From Halorhabdus utahensis DSM 12940 (lineage in GTDB: Archaea > Halobacteriota > Halobacteria > Halobacteriales > Haloarculaceae): DNA of 64,000 nucleotides. The stretch is from assembly GCF_000023945.1 (NCBI RefSeq), contig NC_013158.1:1054001-1118000 (forward strand), read 5' to 3'. A model generated the notes under the pieces. It made no database searches. It saw only the letters and a list, made by a program, of their open reading frames with translations, and had not been told where the DNA came from. How positions within the stretch are numbered: the first letter of the stretch is position 1; the number at the start of each line of letters is the position of its first letter. Shown here piece after piece: positions 24,265 through 31,936 of the stretch. The position numbers and the translations under genes are program-made.

Positions 24265-25380
24265 ATGCGGCGTCACGTGACCAGGAGAGCCGTGCTCGCA
24301 AGCGTTGGAGCCACGTCACTCGCCGGCTGTCTGGGCGGGACCGGCAACGACGAGCCCCGATCCGCCGCCGATAAGGAGTCGACTGATCGGAGCGAATCAG
24401 CCGAAAGCGGGCCGCCGACGGCCGAGCAACGCCACCCCCTTCCGATGGAGCCAGCGCGGCTCAAGAACCGGGCCGTCTCAGGGGGGCCACCGAAAGACGG
24501 GATCCCGTCGATCGACGATCCGACGTTCGAACCCGCAGACGCGGCCACAGAGAAACTGGAGCCGGGGGATCCTGTCTTCGGCATCGCTACCGGAGAGACG
24601 GCCAAAGCCTATCCACAGCGGATTCTCGTCCACCACGAGATCTGTAATGACAGTATCGACGGGCGCCCCATCGCCGTCACGTACTGTCCGCTGACGGGGA
24701 CGGCCATGGGATTCGAGCGCGGGGAGACGACCTTCGGCGTCTCCGGCCGGCTGGCGAACAACAACCTGATCATGTACGACAGGGCCACGGAGACATGGTG
24801 GCCACAGGTGCTGGCGACCGCGATCCCCGGCCCCTGGAACGACGACCCGGCGATCCGTTCCCTCCGGGAGTTCCGGGTCGTCTGGACGACGTGGGAACGT
24901 TGGACCGCGGTCCACCCCGACACCAGGGCCCTCTCGACGAAGACGGGATTCGCCAGGGAGTACGGCCTGGATCCATACGGGTCGTACAACCCTCGGACTG
25001 GATACTACTCCCCCGAGTCCGACCCACGGTTTCCAGCCTTCTCCGGGGACCGCCAACTGGCCCGCAAACGCGTCGTCATCGGCGCTCGGAGTGCCGACGG
25101 GGCGGCCGCGTTCCTGAAAGACACACTCAGAGCGGAGAAACTCATCAACGGCGAACTCGGTGGATCGCCAGTGGTGGCGGTCTACGAACCGACGCTCGAC
25201 ACCGGCTACGTCTTCGGGAACCCCGAGGACGAACAGTTCGAGTACCGCGACGGTCAGCTCGTCGACGAAGCGGGCGAGACGTATGCCCCGTCGTCACCGC
25301 CCGGCGAGCGCATCCTGGCGTTCGACGCGATGTGGTTCGCCTGGAGCGGATTCTATCCCGAAACCACGCTGTATGCCTGA
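24265..25380 (+). CDS. DUF3179 domain Tat lipoprotein
   Basis: The ATG at 24265 is preferred to a TTG two codons earlier. The 371-residue product has a Tat lipoprotein signal (RRAVLASVGATSLAGC) and a disordered linker. A DUF3179 domain follows (about 70-370) with the family's GETAKAYPQRILVHHEICND, VTYCPLTGTAMGFERG and NLIMYDRATETWWPQ segments. The two Cys and the His pair could bind metal or haem, but the family has no known activity. It ends inside the next gene's start (8-bp overlap), so the lipoprotein and the membrane protein are coexpressed. Confidence 0.85.
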   Translation: MRRHVTRRAVLASVGATSLAGCLGGTGNDEPRSAADKESTDRSESAESGPPTAEQRHPLPMEPARLKNRAVSGGPPKDGIPSIDDPTFEPADAATEKLEPGDPVFGIATGETAKAYPQRILVHHEICNDSIDGRPIAVTYCPLTGTAMGFERGETTFGVSGRLANNNLIMYDRATETWWPQVLATAIPGPWNDDPAIRSLREFRVVWTTWERWTAVHPDTRALSTKTGFAREYGLDPYGSYNPRTGYYSPESDPRFPAFSGDRQLARKRVVIGARSADGAAAFLKDTLRAEKLINGELGGSPVVAVYEPTLDTGYVFGNPEDEQFEYRDGQLVDEAGETYAPSSPPGERILAFDAMWFAWSGFYPETTLYA

Positions 25381-25972
25381 GAACGACCCCGCCATCTCGA
25401 CACGCGACGTCGGCGTCGTCGCTCGAACAGGAGTTGCCCTCAAAATCGCCGGGACCCGATGGGACACACGGCTGGCGTTTCTCGGCGCATCCCTGCTCTA
25501 CGTGGTGGTGTATCTGTTCACCGTTGGCGACCTCTCCGTGATCACCGGCTCCGAGGGTGTCACGGTTCGGATCGCCGACGATCTCTCGCGAGCCCTGGTC
25601 AGTCGCGGCTTCTTCCGGTTCGACGCGATCGCGCTCGTCTCGGTCGGGCCAGTCAGCTATCTGTTCGCGCCGCTCAACCTGATCGTGGCGTCCGTTCTCG
25701 CGGGCCTCGTCGGGGCGAACGTCGCGCTCACGTACCTCGGGTACACCCAACCCCGCGCATGCGGACTCGAATCCTCGACGGGCGTCCTCGCCGGGATTCC
25801 AGCCCTCCTGTCGGGAGCAGCGTGCTGTGGCCCGACCATACTGGTCGTGATCGGCGTCCAGGCCAGCGCGACGCTCATCACCGCCTTCCGACTGTTGGTT
25901 CCGATCGCAATCGTCCTCCTCGTCGGTGGACTCCTGTTGATCGGCCGGCAGATCGATCCCGGGCTACTGTGA
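25373..25972 (+). CDS. polytopic membrane protein with conserved Cys pair
   Basis: The ATG at 25373 lies within the end of the DUF3179 gene. The 199 residues form five or so transmembrane helices. A GAACCGPTILVVIG motif, with a Cys pair followed by Pro at the start of a helix, resembles the vicinal cysteines of MerT-like or DsbD-like membrane proteins. Coupling to a DUF3179 lipoprotein with its own Cys residues suggests a redox or metal task at the cell surface, but this is only inferred. Confidence 0.65.
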   Translation: MPENDPAISTRDVGVVARTGVALKIAGTRWDTRLAFLGASLLYVVVYLFTVGDLSVITGSEGVTVRIADDLSRALVSRGFFRFDAIALVSVGPVSYLFAPLNLIVASVLAGLVGANVALTYLGYTQPRACGLESSTGVLAGIPALLSGAACCGPTILVVIGVQASATLITAFRLLVPIAIVLLVGGLLLIGRQIDPGLL

Positions 25973-26014
25973 CTAACAGGACAGCCTTTTCGCCCTCGAC
26001 AGGGTAGAGACGGT

Positions 26015-26632
26015 ATGTTCGAGACGCGGCCGGATCGGAGCGCCGAGGTCGTCCTCGCCGGACGGTCGAACGTGGGCAAGTCGACGCTGATGCGCGAGCT
26101 CACCGGCCACACCTTCGACACCGGCCAGCGCCCTGGCGTCACCCAGGAGCCAAACCACTACGACTGGACGAGCGAGGACTTCGTGCTGACGGACCTCCCC
26201 GGATTCGGCTACATGAAGGGTGTCCCCGACGAGGTCCGCGAGCAGATCAAGACCGACGTCGTCCGGTACATCGAAGCCAATGCCGATTCGATCCTGGTCG
26301 GGGTGCTCGTCGTCGATGGCAAGAGCGTCATCGACATCATCGACCGCCACTCCGGACCCGACGAGATCCCCCACGACGTCGAACTGTTTCACTTCCTGCG
26401 GGACGTGGGCATCCCCCCGGTGGTGGCCGTCAACAAGATGGACAAAGTCGACGACCGCGACGAACGTTTGAACGAACTGTGTGACCGGCTGGGGCTCCAC
26501 CCACCCTGGAAACAGTGGCAGGGGACGATCGCCCCGATCACCGCCAAGCGCGGCTCGATCGATCCGCTCACGGAGGCTGTCCGGGACCACCTCCACGAGG
26601 CCGAGCGCGACGACCTCTTTCAGTTCTTCTGA
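26015..26632 (+). CDS. engB: EngB-type GTP-binding protein
   Basis: The product has 205 residues. The G motifs are complete: G1 GRSNVGKS (16-23), G3 DLPG (60-63), G4 NKMD (140-143), and an ITAKRG-type G5. Length and spacing match the archaeal EngB branch of TrmE-Era-EngA-EngB-Septin GTPases, linked in bacteria to large-subunit ribosome assembly. The short leader and the stand-alone position between unrelated genes are usual for haloarchaea. Confidence 0.9.
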   Translation: MFETRPDRSAEVVLAGRSNVGKSTLMRELTGHTFDTGQRPGVTQEPNHYDWTSEDFVLTDLPGFGYMKGVPDEVREQIKTDVVRYIEANADSILVGVLVVDGKSVIDIIDRHSGPDEIPHDVELFHFLRDVGIPPVVAVNKMDKVDDRDERLNELCDRLGLHPPWKQWQGTIAPITAKRGSIDPLTEAVRDHLHEAERDDLFQFF

Positions 26633-26659
26633 GCAGCTAGGGGCCGACGGAACCGACAG

Positions 26660-27571
26660 TCAGCCGTCCAGCGCCCAGATGCGTACCTCGTCCAGTCGCG
26701 GTTCCGGATCGAGCTCGCGAACGCTCGACCCCATTACGCCGACCAGTTGGGCCGAGGCAACCACGCCGGCCCGGAGCGCGCGCTCGGCGTCCCAGCCCTG
26801 TTCGCGGGCCCACAGCACCGCGGCGAGCATCGAATCGCCGGCCCCGAGCGTGTCGACGACTTCGACATCGAGCGCCGGGGCGTAGAGGGTCTCCTCGGGG
26901 GTGACCATCACCGCCCCCTCGCTGCCCATCGAAGCGATCACGCATTCGAATCCCCGCTCCTGGAGAGTCTTTGCGGCATCGACACAGTCGGTGACGGAAT
27001 CGATCTCGTGGCCGGTCGCGGCCTCGAGTTCCTCGCGGTTCGGCTTGCAGTAGGCGTAGTCGGCGTCGAGTTCGGACAGCACTTCGCCTGGCACCTCGAC
27101 GGCGGTGTCCCAGTCGCCGGCGGTCGCGATCCGGTCGACGTCGGCCGCGTCCATCCCCGGTAGCAGGCTCCCGCCGATGTTGAGTGTGTCCGGGTCGTGC
27201 TGGGAGATGATCTCGATCAGTTCGTCGATCACGTCACTATCGACGGTCGGCCCCGTCTGGTTGAGCTGGTACTCGTTTCGGGGTGTCAGTATCGTGGTGT
27301 TGATGCGGGTCACGCCCTCAACCCAGACGAAATCCGTCGAGACATCGTACGTGGCGAGATCGTTTTCGATGAAATATCCCGTGAAGCCACCGATAAGCCC
27401 CGTCGCCACCGTCTCGGAGCCCAGGGCCTGGAGGAACTGCGAGACGTTGACGCCGTTACCACCCGAAGTGAACTGGGCCTCGGTGCTCCGCTGGACGCTC
27501 CCCGATTGGAGTCCCGTGTTCATCTTGATCGTCTGATCGACAGCGGGGTTCAGGGTGACAGTCACTATCAT
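26660..27571 (-). CDS. pfkB: 1-phosphofructokinase (PfkB family)
   Basis: The product has 303 residues. The PfkB sugar-kinase fold shows the first signature GGNGVNVSQFL (37-47) and the second signature DTLGAGDS (240-247) with catalytic base D246. The TLNPAVDQTI start is typical of 1-phosphofructokinases and tagatose-6-phosphate kinases. In haloarchaea this enzyme phosphorylates fructose-1-phosphate in fructose catabolism. No PTS or fruR gene is adjacent, and no TrmB-like site is visible before the start. Confidence 0.85.
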   Translation of the reverse strand: MIVTVTLNPAVDQTIKMNTGLQSGSVQRSTEAQFTSGGNGVNVSQFLQALGSETVATGLIGGFTGYFIENDLATYDVSTDFVWVEGVTRINTTILTPRNEYQLNQTGPTVDSDVIDELIEIISQHDPDTLNIGGSLLPGMDAADVDRIATAGDWDTAVEVPGEVLSELDADYAYCKPNREELEAATGHEIDSVTDCVDAAKTLQERGFECVIASMGSEGAVMVTPEETLYAPALDVEVVDTLGAGDSMLAAVLWAREQGWDAERALRAGVVASAQLVGVMGSSVRELDPEPRLDEVRIWALDG

Positions 27572-27687
27572 ATACCCGACACCAGCAGTAGCTGTCTCCT
27601 GTTTCTTTCGATTGTGTCAATTCTTCGCATGGGATTTTCCGGGTCAGCGACACCGCTTCCGATGCACGGTACCCCGTCCCCAAAACG

Positions 27688-27695
27688 TATTTAAG
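27688..27695 (+). promoter_or_regulatory. TATA box of the small Cys protein gene
   Basis: TATTTAAG lies about 42 bp before the start codon at 27735. This predicts transcription from about 27717-27721, inside the 21-bp palindrome that follows. The arrangement would let a bound protein block initiation. Confidence 0.6.
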
Positions 27696-27711
27696 TCTGG
27701 AGGTAAATTGA

Positions 27712-27732
27712 GTTACTAAGGATCTGAGTAAC
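27712..27732 (+). promoter_or_regulatory. TrmB-like operator (TACT-N8-GAGTA)
   Basis: GTTACTAA-GGATC-TGAGTAAC is a 21-bp palindrome with one mismatch. It fits the TACT-N7-8-GAGTA motif reported for the sugar-responsive regulator TrmB of Halobacterium salinarum. It ends 2 bp before the ATG of the small Cys protein gene. A second site with the same 8-5-8 layout and the same 2-bp spacing precedes the gene starting at 36886. TrmB itself is not in the window, so binding is inferred. Confidence 0.6.
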
Positions 27733-27734
27733 AC

Positions 27735-27866
27735 ATGAGTGAGACAGACGACGCCGACTACGAGCATCTCGACGACGTCGAGGACGGGTGTGGCTGTGCG
27801 GAGGTCTGGGAGACGATGAGCGAGCACCGCGAGTCCTCGGGCGATGCTGGTGTCGCCGACGATTGA
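27735..27866 (+). CDS. very small acidic Cys-containing protein
   Basis: A 43-residue ORF starts at the ATG right after a TATA box and palindrome. It contains EDGCGCAEVWETMSEHRE, a CxC pair in an otherwise acidic, Asp-rich peptide. The strong promoter architecture argues that it is a real gene despite its size. Haloarchaea encode many zinc- or metal-binding microproteins; here only two Cys are present, so a dimer would be needed to hold zinc. Function is unknown; sugar-responsive control is inferred. Confidence 0.65.
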   Translation: MSETDDADYEHLDDVEDGCGCAEVWETMSEHRESSGDAGVADD

Positions 27867-27948
27867 GGCCGCCAAACGAGTAGTGTGATCTTCAGACTGG
27901 TTCTGTGCCCCTATCAGCGGCCGCTGCAGGCAGAATCTCTCGAGGAAA

Positions 27949-28443
27949 TCAGGACTGCGTCGACGTGCGCCACCGGTCGAGACCGAACGTCATCACGCTG
28001 ATCAGCAACGCAACGACCAGTACGGCGGGATCCGACGAGACGAACAGATTTGGCGTGGGCGGACGGACCCACAGCGGATACAGATAGAAGCCCGCAAAGC
28101 TATCCGCGTAGACGCGCATTCCGTCGATCAAAAGCGAGAACCCGCCCCCCGCGACCAGGACGGCATAGGCTTTCCGTCGCCACCGCTTGCCAAAGCAGAG
28201 GGCGATGATACCCGCGGCGACTGCCACGCCCGCGACGCTCGCCACTGGCGCATAGTCGAACGGGAGGCCGAGTGCGTTCTCGACTGTGCTCTCCTCGACG
28301 AGGATCTGGATCTTCACGAGATCCGGGATCGCGGCCCCGCCCATCGCAACGACGATCCAGCGGCGATCCAGGCCGTCGATCCACCAGCTGGCGATCGTAA
28401 ACGCCGCGTAGGTCACGAGGACGGTCGACAGCAGATCAGCCAT
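27949..28443 (-). CDS. polytopic membrane protein, YdjM-like
   Basis: The product has 164 residues with four hydrophobic helices. AAIPDLVKIQILVEE after helix 2 and FSLLIDGMRVYADS before the last loop put Asp residues where YdjM-type putative hydrolases have their metal-ligand residues. It is less typical than the protein at 7849, so the family call is tentative. Its ATG overlaps the stop of the next upstream gene by 8 bp, making a two-gene operon. Confidence 0.6.
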   Translation of the reverse strand: MADLLSTVLVTYAAFTIASWWIDGLDRRWIVVAMGGAAIPDLVKIQILVEESTVENALGLPFDYAPVASVAGVAVAAGIIALCFGKRWRRKAYAVLVAGGGFSLLIDGMRVYADSFAGFYLYPLWVRPPTPNLFVSSDPAVLVVALLISVMTFGLDRWRTSTQS

Positions 28444-28918
28444 CGTGACGCACCCCGAAGCTCCAGGAGTCCGTGTCGATGCGCCAGTATCTGAAGAACG
28501 CGATCAGGACGACAATTGCGCCGATCACGGAGACACCGTACTTGTACCACTCCGCACCGCCGGAGTCGTTGACCACGACGACGCGGTCGGCATCAACGGT
28601 TCGCTCGTCCGTGAGTTCGCCAAGCACCTGCACGGTCCCACCGGACTGGGCAGCCCGATCGAACGACTGCACGGTGATCGAGATCGACTCCGGAGATGCA
28701 GCGACGCGGATCGTCGCCGTCTCCGCGTCGGCGTCGACGGCGGTCACCGTGCCGAACAGGAACAGCTCCTCGCCGATGTGTTCCGCCGGTTGACCGGCGA
28801 TTTCATCCGCTTCAGGGTAGGGCCAGTGATCCTCCTCGACTGCCCCATAGTGGACACCCATCCCCAGGAGTAACCCAGCAAGCCCGATCACGAGCAGTCC
28901 GCGCTGCCACTGTCTCAC
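28436..28918 (-). CDS. membrane-anchored OB-fold-like exported protein
   Basis: A GTG at 28916-28918 gives 160 residues; the longer open frame would run into the trmY promoter. An N-terminal helix (GLLVIGLAGLLLGMGVHYG) and a C-terminal helix (YGVSVIGAIVVLIAFFRYW) bracket an external beta domain. That domain (about 40-120: ELFLFGTVTAVDADAETATI… TVQVLGELTDERTVDADRVV) looks like an OB fold, as in NfeD or CcmE-like proteins. It is cotranscribed with the YdjM-like gene. Function unknown. Confidence 0.65.
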   Translation of the reverse strand: MRQWQRGLLVIGLAGLLLGMGVHYGAVEEDHWPYPEADEIAGQPAEHIGEELFLFGTVTAVDADAETATIRVAASPESISITVQSFDRAAQSGGTVQVLGELTDERTVDADRVVVVNDSGGAEWYKYGVSVIGAIVVLIAFFRYWRIDTDSWSFGVRHDG

Positions 28919-29055
28919 AGGTCGTCGATCGGAGTGGGATGTAATGTAGGTTTTCGTTCCGATGCGTTCGATGGGTACCTTCGGGACGGCGAGGATCGAC
29001 CGGCGTTCGAGCCAACAGCGACGCACGTAAGAGCCACTGGATCCCATCCAGAGCC

Positions 29056-29652
29056 ATGCGCCAGTTCGTCGTGATCGGTCACGAAGCACCGACGACGCCC
29101 GATTTCCCGCTGGAGGATCTGCCCGGAGCGGCGGGACGGCTCGACCTGCTCAGCCGGTCGATCACTGCGGCGTTCCTCCGCTCGCACGGCCTTCGTGAGG
29201 ACGTTCGATTTCGGCTGATTCTCGGTGACGAGTTCACCCTTCGCTTCGAGGGGGCGAAATTGCAGGGACTCAACCCCGACGAGCGGAGCACAGCCGCCCG
29301 AGTTCGGAGCGCGCTCGAACAGCGCGAGGGCGCGATCGGCCACCAGGCGGTCGAGACGTCGCCCGGAATCTATCTCGCCCGGCGGGGCGTCGAAGCGGCC
29401 CTCCGGGACGCCGCCGAGGAGGGCACGCTACTCCAGCTTCATGAGGACGGAAGGCCGATTGTCGAGCGTGCCGTGCCGGACGATCCCGTTTTCGTCCTCT
29501 CGGATCACCGGGATTTCACCGAGGAAGAGCAAGCATTGCTCGATGAGTTAAACGCCGAACGAGTCAGTCTCGGGCCGAACGCAATCCACGCCGATCACGC
29601 GATCAGCGTCGTCCACAACTATCTCGATACCGACGGCTACGAGCGCTATTGA
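29056..29652 (+). CDS. trmY: tRNA (pseudouridine(54)-N(1))-methyltransferase TrmY
   Basis: The product has 198 residues. It begins MRQFVVIGHEAPTTPDFPLE and continues with RSITAAFLRSHGLREDVRFRL-type helices and a C-terminal LGPNAIHADHAISVVHNYLD knot segment. These match the SPOUT-class enzyme that makes N1-methylpseudouridine at position 54 in the T-loop of archaeal tRNAs with SAM. Length and motif order are complete. It is transcribed alone, divergent from the OB-fold operon. Confidence 0.92.
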   Translation: MRQFVVIGHEAPTTPDFPLEDLPGAAGRLDLLSRSITAAFLRSHGLREDVRFRLILGDEFTLRFEGAKLQGLNPDERSTAARVRSALEQREGAIGHQAVETSPGIYLARRGVEAALRDAAEEGTLLQLHEDGRPIVERAVPDDPVFVLSDHRDFTEEEQALLDELNAERVSLGPNAIHADHAISVVHNYLDTDGYERY

Positions 29653-29678
29653 TCGATCGGACGGCGTTAGTGAGGGGC

Positions 29679-29966
29679 TTACTCGATCCGGAGTTCGCCG
29701 TCGCCCTCGGTCCCACCGTCGGCGTTCTCGTCCCACTCGAGTTCGAGTTCGATGGAGAGTTCCCCGGAGCCATCGACCGGCCCCTCGCGTTCGGCTTTGA
29801 CCTCGAAGGTCGGCTGGGCGGGTGGTTCGAGCGTCACCGACTGGTCGCCGGCTTCCAGCGTGATCGCGTCGCCGCCCTCGAGGTTGTCGGCCACGGTGCG
29901 GAGGTACGTGGCGATGTCTGCGCGGGACATGGACTGCTCGGTTTCGAAGAGGACTTCTTCGGGCAT
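29679..29966 (-). CDS. amphi-Trp domain protein
   Basis: The internal ATG at 29964-29966 gives 95 residues, starting MPEEVLFETEQSMSRADIAT. The remainder (YLRTVADNLEGGDAITLEAG… and an acidic beta hairpin SIELELEWDE) fits the amphi-Trp domain, a short repeat fold in haloarchaea and some bacteria with a C-terminal Trp-bearing strand. The role is unknown. Upstream codons of the longer frame run towards the tRNA gene and look non-coding. Confidence 0.75.
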   Translation of the reverse strand: MPEEVLFETEQSMSRADIATYLRTVADNLEGGDAITLEAGDQSVTLEPPAQPTFEVKAEREGPVDGSGELSIELELEWDENADGGTEGDGELRIE

Positions 29967-30087
29967 ACAGGGTAAAAGGTGCCCGGCGGGGATAAGTGTT
30001 GCAGCGGCAACACGCCACGATAGCTGATTCGCCCGACTCGGCCAGTCTCGCAAGAGTTAAAGGCAAACCTCGGCAACTATAGAGCGC

Positions 30088-30160
30088 GGGCCGGTGGGGT
30101 AGCTTGGTATCCTTCGGCCTTCGGGTGGCCGTAACCGCGATTCGAATTCGCGCCGGCCCA
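30088..30160 (+). tRNA. tRNA-Pro, anticodon CGG
   Basis: All arms can be drawn in 73 nt. The acceptor stem is GGGCCGG/CCGGCCC (30088-30094 with 30153-30159), with discriminator A30160. The anticodon stem is CGGCC/GGCCG with loop TTCGGGT, so anticodon 30122-30124 is CGG. The T arm is CGCGA-TTCGAAT-TCGCG. The TGGGGTAGCTTGGTATCC D-region is typical for archaeal tRNA-Pro. No intron is seen, and CCA is not encoded. Its 3' end is repeated twice downstream as an attachment sequence. Confidence 0.95.
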
Positions 30161-30164
30161 CTAC
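30146..30164 (+). repeat. att core in the tRNA-Pro 3' end
   Basis: ATTCGCGCCGGCCCACTAC covers the 3' T stem and acceptor stem of the tRNA plus four bases beyond. The same 19 bases recur exactly at 30275-30293 and with one change at 30982-31000, the classic footprint of tyrosine-recombinase integration into a tRNA gene. Confidence 0.8.
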
Positions 30165-30274
30165 CTTTCCCGCGAACAAACTCGTGAGCGGGAAGTCCGT
30201 GTAGCCGCGCGAATTCGAGCAGGGAAGTCGCAGCGCGCGAGCGAAGTGAGCGCGACCGTATTCCCGAGTTCGAC

Positions 30275-30353
30275 ATTCGCGCCGGCCCACTACGTATATG
30301 GGCTTTTTCCCGCATTCCTAGACAGTTAGCGGCCGGTTTAGGGGGTGGTCCCC
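30275..30353 (+). repeat. att-like repeat, second copy, with 55-bp flank
   Basis: After the 19-bp att core, the following bases (CGTATAT…GGCTTTTTCCCG…ATTCCTAGACAGTTAGCGGCCG) are shared with the third copy at 30982-31059 but not with the tRNA. The repeat therefore includes the element's own end as well as the target core. It lies directly before the GTG of a small Cys-rich protein. The stretch between the tRNA and this repeat (30165-30274) has no gene. Confidence 0.75.
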
Positions 30354-30473
30354 GTGGCTGTTGACGAGCGTCAGGAGTCCGAATACCCGCCCATCTGCAA
30401 CTACTGCGGCGGGTACATCGAAGAGCCGTCTCAGCGGTGCCCCGCGCTCGACGAGGGGGTGTGTCGGCCATGA
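30354..30473 (+). CDS. small zinc-finger-like protein of an integrated element
   Basis: The GTG at 30354 gives a 39-residue peptide, VAVDERQESEYPPICNYCGG followed by YIEEPSQRCPALDEGVC. A CxxC pair and a later pair of Cys would bind one zinc ion. Its stop overlaps the ATG of the next gene (ATGA). It starts directly after the att repeat, the position where haloarchaeal integrative elements often keep small DNA-binding proteins. A truncated version follows the third att copy at 31060. Confidence 0.65.
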   Translation: MAVDERQESEYPPICNYCGGYIEEPSQRCPALDEGVCRP

Positions 30474-30853
30474 GCATCGAGACCGACACTGGCGGCCCAC
30501 CAGCCGCCCTCGATCGGCCCGCCGGCAGTGCCGCGCGGCCTTCCATGATCAGCCGACCGAATGAATCGTACATGGCAAGCGAGGACGACTCCGATCAGCT
30601 CAAAACGTTCACCGGCGATGGGGAGCTACGGAAGAGTCGCGGGGATCCAATCCGAGACCCAACCTTCCGGAAAGTCGACGCCGATTCGATAGCTACAGAG
30701 GAGCGGTGTTTCGATTCGTGGCACTGGTCGGTTCGTCAGGCAGCTACTGGGATGGACGAAGCGATGGCACTCGCAATGATTCCATCTGCGATCAACAGGA
30801 AGATTGCAAATCCGCCGTTGAACTCGTGGGAATCAGTGGTGATTGATGCATGA
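30470..30853 (+). CDS. hypothetical protein of the integrated-element remnant
   Basis: The ATG at 30470 overlaps the stop of the zinc-finger ORF and gives 127 residues. The first 25 are Pro/Gly/Ala-rich (SIETDTGGPPAALDRPAG). The rest is polar, with WHWSVRQAATGMDEAMALAM as the only strongly helical stretch. No transmembrane segment or known motif is seen. Coupling to the zinc finger and enclosure between att copies make it cargo of an old integrated plasmid or provirus; integrase and replication genes have been lost. Confidence 0.5.
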   Translation: MSIETDTGGPPAALDRPAGSAARPSMISRPNESYMASEDDSDQLKTFTGDGELRKSRGDPIRDPTFRKVDADSIATEERCFDSWHWSVRQAATGMDEAMALAMIPSAINRKIANPPLNSWESVVIDA

Positions 30854-30981
30854 ACGTACGCAGCCAGACTTACGACCATAATTCAGGAAGAAAATGTAGG
30901 CCAATAAGTATAGCGGAACCGAGCGGTTCACAGAATCGGGGACCCGATACAAATGGGGGAGGTAGTTACCAGTCCATTCGG

Positions 30982-31059
30982 ATTCGCGCCCGCCCACTAC
31001 GTATATCGGCTTTTCCCGGATTCCTAGACAGTTAGCGGCCGGTTTCGGGGGAGAGTAAC
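30982..31059 (+). repeat. att-like repeat, third copy
   Basis: ATTCGCGCCCGCCCACTAC (one change from the tRNA end) is followed by the same GTATAT…GGCTTTTCCCGGATTCC…GTTAGCGGCCGGTTT flank as the second copy. Together the copies bracket about 700 bp of remnant cargo. Repeated use of one tRNA by related elements would leave such tandem sites. Confidence 0.75.
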
Positions 31060-31116
31060 GTGGCTGTTGAGCTGTCCGAAGCCAAAAATCCGCTTGCTGA
31101 TTGCCCAAGTGAGTAA
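31060..31116 (+). pseudogene. truncated start of an element zinc-finger gene
   Basis: The GTG at 31060 stands in the same place after the att repeat as the 30354 gene and begins VAVELSEAKNPLADCPSE before a stop. The first residues match the sister gene (VAVDERQE…) in character, but the Cys-rich part is missing. It is a scar of a second element. Confidence 0.45.
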
Positions 31117-31134
31117 CTAAGCAGCCGAGACGAG

Positions 31135-31551
31135 TTAGTGGTCGTGTTCGGGCTCGCGATACTCTTCGACGTCGATCACGTGCTTCGTCTCTGGGTGCGT
31201 GAGGTCACTGTCGCCGGAGACCACTGGCGCATCCAGTTCCCTGCCGACGGCGGCGATCAGCGCATCAAGGCCGTCCAAATACGGCCCACTCGATCCGACC
31301 TCGTCCGCGATCTCCCCCGCTGTCACGGCCGTCCGCTCGTCGACGGCGTACGTCTCACCCCACGAGAGAGCTCCACGAGCACCGTCGACGTCGCCACTCG
31401 GCAGGTTCCCCTCGCCGACGAGTGCCTCAGCGTAGGCCGGAACGGGCATCACCCAGCGTTCGTTCTCGCCCCCATGTGCCTCATAGAACGCTTTGGTCGC
31501 TTCGACGCCGTCCAGATAGTCGATCAGAAAAGTCGCGTCGAGGACCCTCAT
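31135..31551 (-). CDS. vapC: VapC-type PIN-domain toxin
   Basis: The product has 138 residues. PIN acidic residues are in place: MRVLDATFLIDYLDG (Asp at 5), YAEALVGE (Glu at about 43), and LDGLDALIAAVGRELDAPVVSGDSD with the third and fourth Asp. Such proteins are endoribonucleases that cleave tRNA or rRNA when freed from their antitoxin. The start overlaps the antitoxin stop by 4 bp. The pair lies next to the tRNA-Pro integration site, a common place for addiction modules. Confidence 0.85.
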   Translation of the reverse strand: MRVLDATFLIDYLDGVEATKAFYEAHGGENERWVMPVPAYAEALVGEGNLPSGDVDGARGALSWGETYAVDERTAVTAGEIADEVGSSGPYLDGLDALIAAVGRELDAPVVSGDSDLTHPETKHVIDVEEYREPEHDH

Positions 31552-31796
31552 GCCGTGTCCGCACCTCGCTCTCGCAGTCGCTGCTTTCGCTTCTCTTTTG
31601 ACTTGCGGCGGGCCTCACGGACGCGGTCGGCTTCCTCGTCGGACCATCGACCGAACCCGTCGTAGAAGTCACCGAGCTTCTCCTCGTCGAGGACGCGCTC
31701 GAGCACATCGTTGTAGCTCTCGTTCTCCCGCCGGAGGCGGTCGAGTTCTCGCTTCACCCGGTCGCTCACTCGTATCTGCTCGTCAGCGGTGGCCAT
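31548..31796 (-). CDS. vapB: VapB-type antitoxin
   Basis: This is an 82-residue protein with an N-terminal strand (EQIRVSDRVKRELDRLRREN) of ribbon-helix-helix type, followed by NDVLERVLDEE. A highly basic C-terminal helix (REARRKSKEKRKQRLRERG) follows and would bind the toxin cleft or DNA. Gene order antitoxin-toxin with ATGA overlap is the standard vapBC plan, and autoregulation through the operon promoter is expected. Confidence 0.8.
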   Translation of the reverse strand: MATADEQIRVSDRVKRELDRLRRENESYNDVLERVLDEEKLGDFYDGFGRWSDEEADRVREARRKSKEKRKQRLRERGADTA

Positions 31797-31936
31797 TGTT
31801 ACGTCAACGTTGGCGTTGACAGGGTTTAGTTGTTGGGCTCAAAACAGACACAACCGACATGTTCAGGCCCCAGCGTGCGTCTTCCGCAAGCGATCGCAGG
31901 CCCCGACAACACAGGGATGTTGCTGACCTGATTCGC

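Noticed and set aside
29548-30573. Minus-strand ORF of 341 codons across trmY, the tRNA and the att region
   Set aside because: It passes antisense through trmY and a tRNA gene and has no recognisable domain.
31108-31116. Third TrmB-like site (TGAGTAAC)
   Set aside because: Only a half-site: the left arm GTTACT is missing and no gene starts just behind it.
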